Assembly (NCBI GenBank): GCA_008921705.1
Contig: VFFE01007604.1
Span: 1,046,477-1,110,476 of the forward strand
Reading direction: 5' to 3'
Length of the DNA: 64,000 bases
Origin: Burhinus oedicnemus
Lineage: Eukaryota; Chordata; Aves; Charadriiformes; Burhinidae
Shown: piece after piece, positions 13,983-26,400 of the stretch
Layout: each line of letters starts with the position of its first letter
Position numbering within the stretch: position 1 is the stretch's first letter
Translations under genes and position numbers: made by a program
The notes under the pieces: generated by a model
Database searches by the model: none
Seen by the model: the letters and a program-made list of their open reading frames with translations, nothing else
Told to the model about the DNA's origin: nothing

Positions 13983-16900
13983 ATCTAATGCACTGATGTT
14001 CACTGAAGTACAAAAATAAGCTTAGTTCCAAATGTAGCAGTTTCATTTGCATTATCCATTTTGCATGAGTGGTCCAACGAATGAATTTACCAGTAGGGCA
14101 GAATATAAATAGAGTCTTTTTGAAGTGTCTGCCGTATCTACCCTGCAGTAGGAAGCTTGATTGCAGTGTAGGAAGGCACACTCGCACTGGTTGGAGCCTA
14201 GCTTGCCTGAATATCATGTTAGAAACTTTGGTATCTGGTAGTTACCACGTCATAAGGAGAGATCCAGGAGGGCTGGCATGGTCTGTGCCTGGAGCTCTAC
14301 TGTCGGGGTTAGAATGAACATGGATACTCCAGTCATGCCTCTGCCGTACCCAGGGAAGCTCTTGTCATCTCGGCCCTTCAACCACTCCAGCAGCTCTTCA
14401 GGGTGTCTGGGTTGGTCAGTGGTTCCTGACCATGTGAACATGGAGGCACATTGTCGCTCACAGAGTCAGGGATTTGGGCTTTCACACTGTTGTCTTAGAG
14501 AAACTGTTCAGAGAAAGCAGACTCTGAACATTAACATCCTACAAACCTTATCCCAGGGTCACCCAGCAGAAAGAATAAAAGCAGAATAATACCATGTAAC
14601 CCATATACCAAATCAAACTGAACCAATACAGTTCAGATTGTGAGTGTTAAACAAAAAACACTCTTTTGGTTTTCATAGGCAAAAATGATTGAATTTTTTT
14701 TTTTTCCATTTGCTGAGCTTTCCCCATTTTATGCACAGCATCTACCCCCATGTTTGGTGCCAGGATGCAGCAACTTATATTTAAGATTGAACTATTTTGA
14801 CTTACGAGCAAGGAACATTTATTTGGACAACAGTAAATTCCTACTCCTATAAATTGGTTTCCATATAGCACATAGGCTTAGATAACCAAAATATTTTTAT
14901 TTCAGAATGTATGTGAGGGATTATGATGGGAAGGAAAGGAACTAACTGCTTTTGATTTATATCACAATGATAAGATTATCATGAGAGGATTTTATCAGAT
15001 TTTTGTCAGAAAAACATGATAGTTTTCAATTTTGGCAGCTGAAACCTGAAGAAAAGGACAATTTGGTGATTTTCAAACTATTACGTCAATGAAAACTGGA
15101 AAACTTTCCTGAATGCTGTTCTTTTCTTTCCTTGAGTTTCCATATTACATAGAAGTTTTAAAATGGAGGGAATGCATCTTGTCAGGTTGGTTACTGGCCA
15201 CAGATTACATCATCTGAAAGGTGACATAGCTTTAAGAAGATTCAGAGAGATTCAGAAAACTGATTCAGAAGCTGGAGGGCTTATGTGTAAGGACTAGGAG
15301 AGAGCTTCCAAAGACTATGAGAATGTGTCTCCCAATTGATTTTCATTTTGATTTGAAGAGCTAATTCCCTTAGTTTCTTCTGACTTATTTGTAGCCTTCC
15401 TTAAATTAAATTAAAATAACATGGCTAGTGGCCTGGGGGACGTAATGTTAGGCCAAATCCATAACTGGATCCTGAGAGGGGAAGAGCTAGACAAAATGAT
15501 TGTTCTCAAGTAGCACAGCAGGGTCCCACTCCATGAGCAGTTCAAAATAGCATAGCAGATTTTTTATCGATATGATGTGCAATTCTGTCATGTTAAATAG
15601 CAAGGCAGACCCATGAGAGTAACTCATTAAAACCTCTGGCCACCCTTGAGTAAAATCAGACTCAACAAACACTGATAATGTGGCAGGCAGGGGGAAAATG
15701 GGCTGGATTTCTTCCTAAATTTGCATTACCTCATTTCTGAAGGCAGCATTATCAAGCATTTGTCTTTAATGTCATTACAGGAGCTTATTAGAACCATAAT
15801 GCAAGTTACAGTAATTTGTATTCTCACTGCACAAAGTGACCCGAAACTCGAGCATCTGTTCCTTTTAGAGAAAATCTCGGCTGCACTGAAATTGATGGCA
15901 AAAAACTCTTGTTGACATATTAAAAGAAGGTCCTTCAAGATTTTACCACAGCCCTTTACACTGAACTGATTTTGCTTGTGCTTGTGCTCCCTCCCTTGCG
16001 GAGGGAGGACAGACAACAGAAAGAATCAGATGTTCTGCATTCCTGTACAGGCATTGAGTTTTCCCTCACTTGCCTGTGGGCAGCTAGTGATCCATCCCCT
16101 TCCCTGTGCCATGTTACCTATCAGGAGAAAGAAACCTAAAAAAGTATTTTGGTGGAGTTTGTCTTCAGCAGGAAGTTCTACTGCTATAATGCAAATTAAG
16201 CTTTCTACCTGGGCAATGGGAGTGCAGTTTCAAAGAGAATATAATAAAAAATGGGTTATAATGAATTATAAGGAGCCAGGCAAATATTTGAATAGCTGAG
16301 CAGCTACAGAGGTTGCCATAAAAAGGAAAAAGCCTTTTATTTATCTTTTTTTTACAGTCACCTTCTGGCAGTGCTTAACGTGTCTTCTGTCAACAGGATG
16401 GTATGATAGGGGGAATAGATGGCTTGAGGGGTTGGGATTAGGGCACAGAGCCATTTGTGTCTAGGTCAGTAGTTCAGATCCAGCTTGTAGCAAGTGCAAG
16501 TCATTTGCCGTCTCATGGATGTTTTTTCTCTGATCTGCTCTTAGTAAACAGGTTCCTGTGTGACAAAATCATCTAGGGGACTGGCCCTGGTAAGCCTCAG
16601 GCTCCCTGTAGCAGCAGCAGTGGGGTTAAATTCCCCCCACATCTGAAGCGAAGTCTCCACTGACCAGGGTGTAAGACATGTTAATAAGAGGGTCTTGCCT
16701 GAGCCCAGCCTCTGGTTCTCTGTGTCACAAGGGCCGTCAGTCTGGGCTTTTATGCTGGGATGGAATTATAAAGGTTTTCAAAAGAGATAGGCTGATCTCC
16801 TAATGATCTCTAATCACTGTGATAGCTGGTTGCTGCTCCAGCCTTTCATTTTCCTCTTCCCTCAGACTCCTCCCAGTGTACTCCTTATGTGTGCCTTCAC

Positions 16901-19900
16901 TGGACACTGTGGTAAGTTTGCCTTTCTCTTGGGGAGCTCACCTCTCGGTATTTCTCTGCCAGCACCAGCTGCCTGCAGTTCAACGCCCATATCTTGCCAG
17001 CTGCCTGTCATTTTTCTTCAGGCCATTGTTTCTGGAGGGGGGTTTCTGGCAGGCTTTATTATTCCTGTTGTGTTACAATAACAGAGGGTCCTCAAAGGAG
17101 AAGTGCTGGAGTCCGGCATGAGGAGATTCCTCCTGCAATCAATGTCATTTTCTAAGATTTAATACCCTGGAGGCTTCGCACTTTATTGATGAGGCATGCT
17201 CCAGCTGCAGCTATGTAGGGACCCTGGGCCCTCAGCATATTGACGCAGCCTGCCATGTTGCTGTGATAGAGCATCACGGTATGCTTATGGAGGGTGTTGT
17301 GACCTACATCGAGTATGTCTGTAACAGGGAGAGGGTTCTGGAGAACCCTGTACTCTTGACTGCAAAGCTTAAGGAAAACTTCGGGGAGCCTTCTGAATCA
17401 CAGAAAAATCCTGTGAGCTCCAGCAAGGGCAGTGCTCAGTTCCCTTAGATGTGTAGGAATGGAGATTCACACCTCAGTAGGGCTGTGCCCCATAGAAGAA
17501 GCGCCGTGAAGGCCAGCCTGAAAGGCCTGCACCGTCCGTGGGGCTGGACTTGAGCACCTCAGGTTGTGTGTGTGCCGTAACCAGTCTGCACAATGCTCTG
17601 CATATCCAGGGCTGAGCATTGTGTCAATAGACCATACGGTGTATATGTGGTGTACATATACATAGTGCTGACGTTAGGAACAGCCGATACAGCTTTTGAA
17701 GCCATTCAGAGGGAGATTCCTCTTACCATTTGAGTTGCTGATCCAATGCCAAACGTGGTTTTGTCTTTGAGCAGTATGGGAATCATGTTCTGCCAGACTC
17801 ACCCAATACTTTAAGGCCAGGATGTCTAAGGTACATTAGCCTTGGCAAGTGGTAGCAAATTAATTGCTCCTCTTGTTGAAGCTTCTTCCAGGAAGGCACT
17901 GTTGATTGCATTCATATCATGTGAAAAACTTTAATGAGGTAGCTGAAGGGAACAGCATTTCCTCACCTCGCTTTTTGTATTTAGCAAGACAGGATTGGAA
18001 AGGAACATGCCGAATCCATAAGTTGTGTGACTGAAGCAGGAGCTTGGCGCAAAAATGACCATGGAAAAAAAAATAAATCAAGTTGGTTAGTGGGGGAGGA
18101 AGAAGAGGGGATTTGGGAGTGTAAGAGGGAGCACAGCAGCATGGAGTTGTTTTTTGCCAAGAGAGATTGAAGTCAGTTACTTCATCTCCCCACAGAGCAT
18201 CCTCATGTGCTCTGAGCCAGTCACTGGGCAAGGGGAAGTGCCAGATAGGGACCTGAGCAGCTGCTCCTCCTGGAGTTGGAGTGAAAGGGACAGCAAAGCT
18301 CTGCTAGCAGGAGGAGAAAAATGCCCCACTCACTAGCATAATTAAGGGTTTAGAGCCTGGAAAAGAATCTGTATCTGAGCAGCTCTTTAGATATGTGTGT
18401 GGTTTCTTCTGTCTGCTTTGCTTTGCTTGTCTGCTCCCTTGAAGCTGGTGGGCACTCTGGGGCACCACTGGACACCAGAAGAATCCATGGTAGGGGGTAC
18501 CTCCCTAGTCCATTTTATTCTAGTAAGTGGATAGGGCTGGTGGGAGAGAACAACCAATTATCGGTACACCTCAGTCTGTAGACACAACACCCTGCGGCAA
18601 GTGCTGTTGTGTTGTGGAGCTCAAGGCAGAGCAGAAGCCTGAATCCCTCTCCCAGACAAAGCTCACTAGGATGGAGTGCAGTATTCAGACCTCAGGCTCC
18701 AGCACCACCGCTAGACAGTACTGCAAGTGGAAGAATTCATACTCATTGCCATGCAAACAAGGTAGCTGAAGGCAAGCTCTTGCCTTTCAAAGGTGCTGTG
18801 CACTGAGGAAGGGGGATAGGCCAATGTCAGCCATGCAGAAAGGTCAGGACCCATCCTGCCAGTGGGGCTGTACAAGGGCTTAGCTGTCTGGAAGGGCCTG
18901 ACCCTAGCCAGACTGGCTGGGGAAAGAAGGAACACTCTTCGACAGGGCAGCAAAACCTAAGGCCAAGCTTTTGCTCTGAGCAGTTCTCACTTCCACTCTA
19001 GAGAAAAAGTTGCCAGCTATGGTGCAAGACTCTGCAACACACCATGTGTAGGGCACCAGAGTTGAAAAGCCCCAGCCCTGAGAACATGTTTGGTTTTCAC
19101 CCTATTTTCTTCTTGCCAGAAATACGCTAATGCAATGCAAAACAGCCTTACTTCCCCCATGAGTTTGAGGTGAAAGGAAGAAGTCTTTCTTGGGAAGGAC
19201 GAGCTTCGCTCCTGAGCAAGGTGCAGAGAGGTGCTAAGGTTTAATGGGCAAGAGCCCTATTGATGAAGTTATTTTCTGAGCACTGCTGTGAAAAGAGCTG
19301 TTTCGAAGACAGTTTCAGGACATGCAATTATCCAGTTTGCCAGCTTAATGCATTCAACTTAACCTCATTTTTATGAAACAGAAATCAATGTCGTAACTTT
19401 TTCAGAGCTGAGAGATGACATTTTATTCTTGCTTCTCTCATAAGGATGCATATATTTAAGCTTCCACTTCAACTTTAAATCCTCCCGCTTCCAGTTTTGA
19501 TTAAGCAGGAATACCCCAAGGGCTAGAGGAAAGGGTGGGGCAATTTCCACATTCCCAGAGTCACATTAGAATGGAAAATGTTTCTGAAATCTCTTTGCAG
19601 TATGTGGCAAAATTTTCCTTATTCCCTTCTTGGAAGAGGACTTGGAAGTACCTCTATGACTTCAAGAACCTTTTTATTCATTTCACTTCATTCCAGCACC
19701 ACTTCACCAGGGAATAATTCTCATGTGTTGTTGACAATGCTGATCTTCACTCCAGTTTTTTGTTCCAAGGATCGTGTGTCCCCTGTTCTCTGCTTTTTCA
19801 GTGTCTGTCACCTTCTCTACTCCCACATGGTCAGGGGTATTTTGGTAACTATTCCTGCCTTGTGTCTTCTCCCCTTCCTAAGCAAGAAGTCCTGCAGAAC

Positions 19901-20649
19901 AGCAGCTGCCAGAGCTGTGAGCTGGATAATGTCTGTCTGGAAGTTCCTCAAAAAGAGCATGCCATAAAATTGAAGAGAGCAGGGTAATTGCCCTGCTTTT
20001 GATTAATATGCCACCTCTCCTAACCTTGGCACTTCCTGAAGTGGGTTGTACCACACATACGGTATTTTAGTCTAGTGGCGCATGCAAACTAAGGATAAAA
20101 CTGTACAATAAAAATCTTCAGCCCAGGCTTACTGTGCTTACTGTGCCACCTTACCCATCGTGATTCTCTTATGTTCAGGAAAGTAAAAGTGCTTTAGTTT
20201 TTTTATTCTTTCAGGTAAATGTGAGTTGTAGCTCTCTCTCCCCCCAGTCAGTGCCCTCTGACTGGGTTTTTTATTATAGAAGTTGACAAAAACATTTCAT
20301 TGGTGCCCCTTGTTAAAAGCTTTTTGTAGTGGATTGATGGCTCAACAGTCACACAGAATAGAGCAGCCCAAGCCCACCCCAAGGCTCCCTGAGCAACTCA
20401 GCGCATGACTCAGCACTGCTGCCTTTGGATGCACTGCAGCATCGGAGGGACAGATGGTGGCAGCTAGCCACTCACTGTGCAGTGTTGAGCTGGGTCAGCT
20501 GCAGAGGAGCCTGGACCATGCAGCACTCTCAGTTCTCACCTCGGTGGTTCTCTACACGATCGGGTTGGTCAAGGGCAGAATGCAAGGGTATATGCATATA
20601 CAGAGGGAAAGGGGAACAAAGACTGTGGATTTTGGCTTTTTAATCTAAA

Positions 20650-20715
20650 GACAAAACTAGTTTCCCTGACTGTGTAAAATGGCAATGGTGACTCTATCTA
20701 CCTTGGCAGAGCCAT
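20650..20715 (+). repeat. Decayed MIR-like SINE core
   Basis: The segments 'ctagtttccctgactgtg' and 'taaaatggcaatggtgactc', then 'tatctaccttggcagag', parallel MIR's 'cagtttccccatctgtaaaatggggataatgatactatctacctt'. Only about 65 bp are recognisable. Confidence 0.5.
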
Positions 20716-20894
20716 GTAGCAGGCAGTTCCCCGCTGAACTGTTGGTGATTGTATCTTTGCCATTTGCTCATCCAGTATTTATAAGGGAGAAACCAGAAAT
20801 CAGGGAGGGCCTGATCACAGGAAACATTCTGCCTTTCATGACAGCTGGAAAAAGAGAGATGTGATCTGAAAATAGAAACACCAGAATTCTTCTA

Positions 20895-21055
20895 GCTTCC
20901 TTCTGGGCTTAGGATAAGTCACATGCCTGTAGTCCTGCAATGTTCCTTTCCATAAAGTGAAGATAATAATGTAGTCACCTCGCATATCTTAAACAGCTGC
21001 AGTTCATTCATGCTTCTGAGGTGCCATTAGGCCTGGGATCAGCTCTGACGTAGAC
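20895..21055 (+). repeat. Decayed MIR-like SINE
   Basis: A 'ctgggcttaggataagtcac' block is followed by 'tttccataaagtgaagataataatgtagtcacctcgcatatctt' and then 'cttctgaggtgccatta'. The order follows MIR's 'ttgggcaagtcac', 'cataaaatgaagataataatacctacctcat' and tail. The copy is diverged and its ends are uncertain. Confidence 0.5.
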
Positions 21056-21956
21056 CCTGAGCAATCCCATTGAGATACAACATAAACATGTACTTCTCTG
21101 CTAAGTACCCTTTGGTGGGTCCTGCCCCCAGGGCTGGGGGGACACTGCTCTTACTCTTCTCTAGAAACAGAGCCCTAACCCAGTGTGGGTCATACATATC
21201 TTTATCTTAGCACACCCTACAGTCTCATGTGGCTTTTCATTATTCTGTGATGTATTGAATATCCTCTCCCTTGACCTGTTGACTTGGGGTCATCAAGGTA
21301 AACAAGCACAGAAGCGGGTAGTGTCATGGCTGCTGTCTATCTTTGATCCTTGAGGGTTAGGAGAGAAGCAGAAGGTTGCAGAATGTGTTTCTCAAGATTG
21401 GATCCAGCCAGGGTAGGTGATCGAGAAAGGATGATGGTCTGTGCAGTATGCAAGTGGATTTTGAGTTGAAGAAGATGGGCCTGAGGGGAACCTTGAGGTA
21501 AGGAGTGAGTCAGCTATTGGCCAGGAGCTGAAGATGGCTGAGGACAAATTGGAAAAGAAGTGACTTGGTGCAAAAACACTAGTGGAGGAGAGAGCAGTAA
21601 CACTGGGAAGCGAGCTCAGGGAGGGGAAGTCACGCTACAAAACTCTGCCCAGTGCTGGGGTGTGCACAGAGCCATACCCCAGGGAGCAGGGAGCGGCTGG
21701 GAGTCTACCCTCGCGTAGGGTCACGTTAGGTCTGGCTCCACTATCGGGTGGTGAAGCCTGTGGAGGGTGAACTTTGAGAGAACCTCTTTCTGCGCTGGCA
21801 GTGACAAGCAATCAAACAAGCAGCAGCAGTGCTTCCTTGTAAACACTGGGAAGAAACTGTGAGGATAATGTCCCTTAAAGCAGCTGACAGGCCTGCTCTT
21901 CCTCAAGTCCCTGGAGGCGGTGGAGAGCAGTTAAGACGCAGCAGCTGTGTTTGGGG

Positions 21957-22015
21957 TTTTTTTCTTTTTTCTGTTTTTTTTTTTTCTTTTTTTCCACCCA
22001 GCAAACTGCTGGGTG
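21957..22015. repeat. T-rich tract followed by a perfect hairpin
   Basis: A T-rich run (21957-21993) is directly followed by a 9-bp perfect inverted repeat, 'cacccagca' at 21995-22003 and 'tgctgggtg' at 22007-22015, with a 3-nt loop. It is too short for a microRNA precursor. No function is assigned. Confidence 0.6.
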
Positions 22016-22452
22016 TTAATTCCTCTTATTTGCTGTGTCTTAGTCCATCCCTGTTTGGAGAGGCTGTCCCTCGAATAGGATTGATTAGACTCCTCTCCAG
22101 AATGCATCACCCAAACACCCACTAATTCCACTTTATCCTAACAGTGTGACTGTCTTTTCTGATACTACAAAGAATCAGGCTGAGATTGTGTAGTTAATTG
22201 TACAAACTTGGTACAGGCAAAGTCCAGAGACCTCTGTCAGGGCTCAGCAGTGATCACCAATGAAAGGTCCTCAGCAGAGAAATAATTTCCAGTCATCCTC
22301 TCATCATGACCACCCAAAACTGGTCCCATCTACTGGGCCCAGCTCTAACTGATTTCTGCAAGTAGCAGGATGTACCTAGGGGAGATGAGACATGTCAATG
22401 TGACCATGTCACTAAGAAAGCTCTTCCCTTTCAGTGCTGAAGGGATGCAATA

Positions 22453-22479
22453 CCACCCCACCCACCCCACCCCCCCCAA
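22453..22479. repeat. (CCCCA)n-type simple repeat
   Basis: This is a short, imperfect C-rich tract of CCCA and CCCCA units ending in eight or more C residues. Confidence 0.75.
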
Positions 22480-23387
22480 ATTCACCATACTTACAAATTG
22501 TCCCTGAAGATTAAAAGTGCTGGGTCAGGGGAATTGTGCCTCCACTATGCTAGAAAGTTGTTGTAGCACATCAGAAAAGCTTGGTAGCAGCTGTGACAAA
22601 TAGCTTGGCTGGCAGAGCCTTACCATGGCCCTTACCTGGCCTTACGTGCCAGAGGGATATCTGAAGAGACTATCTAGAGAAAGCCTAGCCAACTGCACAC
22701 CTCCCAGGGGCTCCCTACAGGCTGGCAATATCCCCTGCAGCTGGAGGAGGATATTCTTCTGGTGGGTTTGTGTAAATGTACTGTAACACACTGATGAACT
22801 TTGGGTATCATATGAGCCCAGCACTTCTTCGCTCTCCCTATATCTCCCTATGTCTCTGTCCCTGCCTTGTAGTAGAGCATCCATGGGAGATGCAAAGTGG
22901 AGCCGCTGATGAGTCATGGGGAGCTTGTGCCATGATCACCTTCCTCTCTATTTCCATATTACTCTTTCATGCATATAAAGGATAAAAAGGGCTGTCATTT
23001 GCATACAGGTGGAGAGGGGAAAGAAATATGTGAGTCAGGTTGGTTGTGCCTTCTCCAGCAGGCTCTTCCCCTCCCCACAGGCCTGGCCTGTGGGTGAGCC
23101 TTGCTCTTCTGCACTCTGAGCACTTCCACAAAGGTCTGTTCCCTGCCAGGATGTGCAAGCATGTTACCAACTGCCTTTTTCAGTTGATAAATCACCTCAA
23201 GCTTGTAGGTATGAGGAAGGACAGATAGGAACTTCTCCCTTTACCTCTCTTTCCACCAGACCTGAAAGACATGTTTGTATGTTGTCTCAAGCATAAGGCA
23301 GACCCAGTCCAACTCTGGAATACGAAAGAAGGCCAGGAAGGTGGGAGGAATGGAATGAGACAGTAGAAACGAGGGATGGGGAAGGCC

Positions 23388-23445
23388 TGGTGCGTCATCT
23401 AGTCTGTCCTGGCCCAGAATTGTCTGTTTGATCTTCAAGGGCTGT
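23388..23445 (-). repeat. Possible old CR1 3'-end fragment
   Basis: The block 'tgcgtcatctagtctgtcctgg' resembles the reverse complement of the CR1 3' UTR, which in sense reads '...caggaggtcagactagatgat...'. It is short and diverged, and no 8-bp tail repeats are seen. Confidence 0.4.
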
Positions 23446-26400
23446 TGTCAGAAAAGTTTTAAATGTATCAAGCAGCAATGCCTTGTCACTTTTTCTGAGA
23501 TGTTAATCTTGCAGCATTGTCTTGGATACTGTGCACAGGATTACGTACTTTCCAAAGCAGTAGATTGCTGTGCTTAGCTAGGGTCTGACTGTACTTCGGC
23601 CCACAGACAACAAGTGGGCCAGAGATCGGAGAGCTGGTCTTTGCTGTTGCCAGGGGGAAGAGATTGGCTTCTCCAGCATGGAAAGCAAAAGGAGAGATGT
23701 CTCTCATATCCACTGTTGAGGGAGAGGGGTCAGCATGTAGCAGTGAGCGTAGCCGATTGCAGCTCCATCCTGCTTTGCTGCCTTAAACAGCGCATCCCAT
23801 GAGTGCACGTGGGTAGAGTGCAGCTATGCTTCAGGGGAACTTGAGGAATCCTTCCTGGAGCTTATTCTATGACCCATGGCAATAATGTTGCTGGAGATGA
23901 GATGCAAGCACATGATGCTGCTGCTTCTCGTATACAGATTTTTTCCCCTCTCCTTGCCCTCTTCAAGGTCATTTTAGCAGCAGCTGGCAAGGAAAAAGAA
24001 TGCAGCCCATTTCAGGAAGACGGAAAGAACCCTTCAGTTTCCATCTTGGCTTACTGTGAGTGCTGGGAATGCAGACAATGAGGTCTGGAGCCAGGCTGGA
24101 ACATGTTCCTCTGGCCTTTACCCTCTCCTTCCTCCCCCCTTCCCGAGGCACAGCATGCCACAAGCTCCTACAGGAGATGATTCCTTTAAAAAGAACCTTA
24201 TCACAAACCACTCTCCCCTTATCTGCAGCCTTCAGATGTTGACGTGCTGCACAGAGTGCTGACTGGGGACCTGCAGCAGCTGGCAGCAGCTTTCCATCTG
24301 CTGCTGAAAAGAGCAGGCTCTCTGGACCTCCCTCCCAGCCTGTCTGCAGCACTGCATCTGCTAAACCAGCCATGCACGGTCAGGCATCCCTCCGCCTTTT
24401 AAAGATTCACCAGCACTGCAGAAAAATACATATATATCTCTGCCAACTTTAGTCTGGAGCACCGTGGAGGGGGGATCTTATATGTCAGAGCAGGATCATC
24501 CCCCCACTGAATGCCCATGGGCCTTGGTGACATTCGCATAGTCCCTGGGCAGGCTTGTACTGCTTCATCTTCCCTGCTCTCTGTATTCAAGGAAACCTGC
24601 TACTGTGGGCTGCAAGTGCAGTGCGGCAAGCTCCTGAGGGTGAAAGTGTCGGACTGCTCTGCCATTTCCCTGCCTGCTAAATGTTGCCCCAGCTTGAGCG
24701 ATTGCCAGCTGCAGGATGTGCTGCTCATTTCGGCCTTCTCTTCCTATCTCAGCAGCCTGTGGCCAGCAGCAGCAGATGGAGGGGAAGCAGCCTCAGAGCA
24801 CAGCGTTTGACCCCGATCAACTAATGGGGGTGAGGGAAGGGAGAAGAGTCGTCTACAATCAGTCGTCTGAGTGAAGCAGTTCCTGTTTTGAGTAGCTAGC
24901 AATTTTTCTGATCATTTAGAGGAAAAGTTGCCTGTATGTCTTCCTCCTTCCTGAGGGAGACATGAGCTGTAGGACACCACGGCAAAACTTCCTATACTGT
25001 TTTAGAAGGGGGGAGAAACTATTCTGTGGAGACATCTTTCAAATAGAAGAGGGGGGAGAGGATATTTCCACCACAACTGAAGTGGAAAGACCAGGCTAAA
25101 AGGGACGGAGCATATTTTGTTCCAGACAACGCATTTCCTCAGCACGAGAGCTGGGCATCAGCACTCCACACAGTGGCTTCTTGCTCCCATCACTTGTTTG
25201 CAGATGGTCCAGAGTTCACCCTTTCTGACAGCTAACAACCAGCTCCTTGCCTCTGAGGCTGGCAGTTCAGTGCACTGTGGGTTGCTTTTTGGAGCTGGGA
25301 AGGTGGGAAGGTTGCACCAATGTGCCAGCTTAATTGACAGCTGGCACAGAAAAGGGGGATATGCTGATGGATGGGAGGCAGCTGCCAACTCCAGATGCCA
25401 GCACTGGCGTCAGAAAAGTGTCAGGGGAAAGGGCCAGAAGCAAGCCGGGGTGGCGGTGGGGAAATGAGTCTGGGACATAACGATGTGAGGGGAGGTTAGT
25501 GCTATGCACTCTGTGTTGAAAGCCTAGGAAATGTGGCAGACCAGGTGGCTGGCTGGGAGGCTTGACAGCAAGGGCAGGAGAGTGCTCCGAGTCCTTGGTC
25601 TGGAGCCTTCTGGGAGCAGGACAGCAAGCTGTGCACTTTTCTGCTGGAAAGACCCAAACCCAGGTGCAAAGGGCTAAGCTCCCTGCAGTTGGTAATTACA
25701 GGAGAGCACTGTCAGCCAGTTCACAGGCTGACCAGGGAGAGATCTTCTTGGTTTCTGGAGCGGTGGCAGCTGGAGGTCATCTGTGGTCATCAGTCCTAGT
25801 GGAGACATCCTTTCATCTTGCGTACATGTGTATATTTGTGTGTATGGGGCTGACAACTAAGCAAAGCCCAGCTGGCTTGCTGGAGGGTGACGGGACATAC
25901 TGGCCAGACGCTTGTCTTTGTGGCTGGCCCAGCCTGTCCATGACTGTCACTGCTGGTCTTCCCTTTATGTCTTTTGTGATGATAAGGATTTACCAGGTCA
26001 CCTTGGGTGTACTGAATCATAGAGAAGATATGATGGGTTGGGCAGATCCAGGTGCAATTGCAGCTGATCACAGAAGGCTCCTGCACTCCATATCAGCCCT
26101 GATTTCTGATGCCCTAAATGATGTGGCTTCCTACCTTTCCTTTAGCAAGGTAATGCTGGTAAAAGAGCCTTACAATCAGTATTTTGCTTTGATGTTCAAT
26201 TTAGGGTTTTCCCTAATTGCATCCCAAAACATTCTACTCCCTGCCACTCACCTCATCCCTAATGATCATCAACACTTTCGTCCTCACCTCCCTCTTGACA
26301 TCCAGCAGATCTGAAGAGGAAACAATTGCCAAATTCTTTCTTACTAGTCTTGTCAAAAGTGTTTGCATCCTCTATGATATTTAGTCTACAGATGAGAGCT

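Noticed and set aside
16460..16560. Additional MIR-like SINE
   Set aside because: Only a loose 'gttcagatccagc' and 'gcaagtcatttgcc' resemblance with no other blocks in order. Too weak to call.
17638..17668. Short hairpin (gtatatgt / acatatac) as a microRNA precursor
   Set aside because: The stem is only 8 bp with a tiny loop and AT-rich sequence, far too short for a precursor hairpin.
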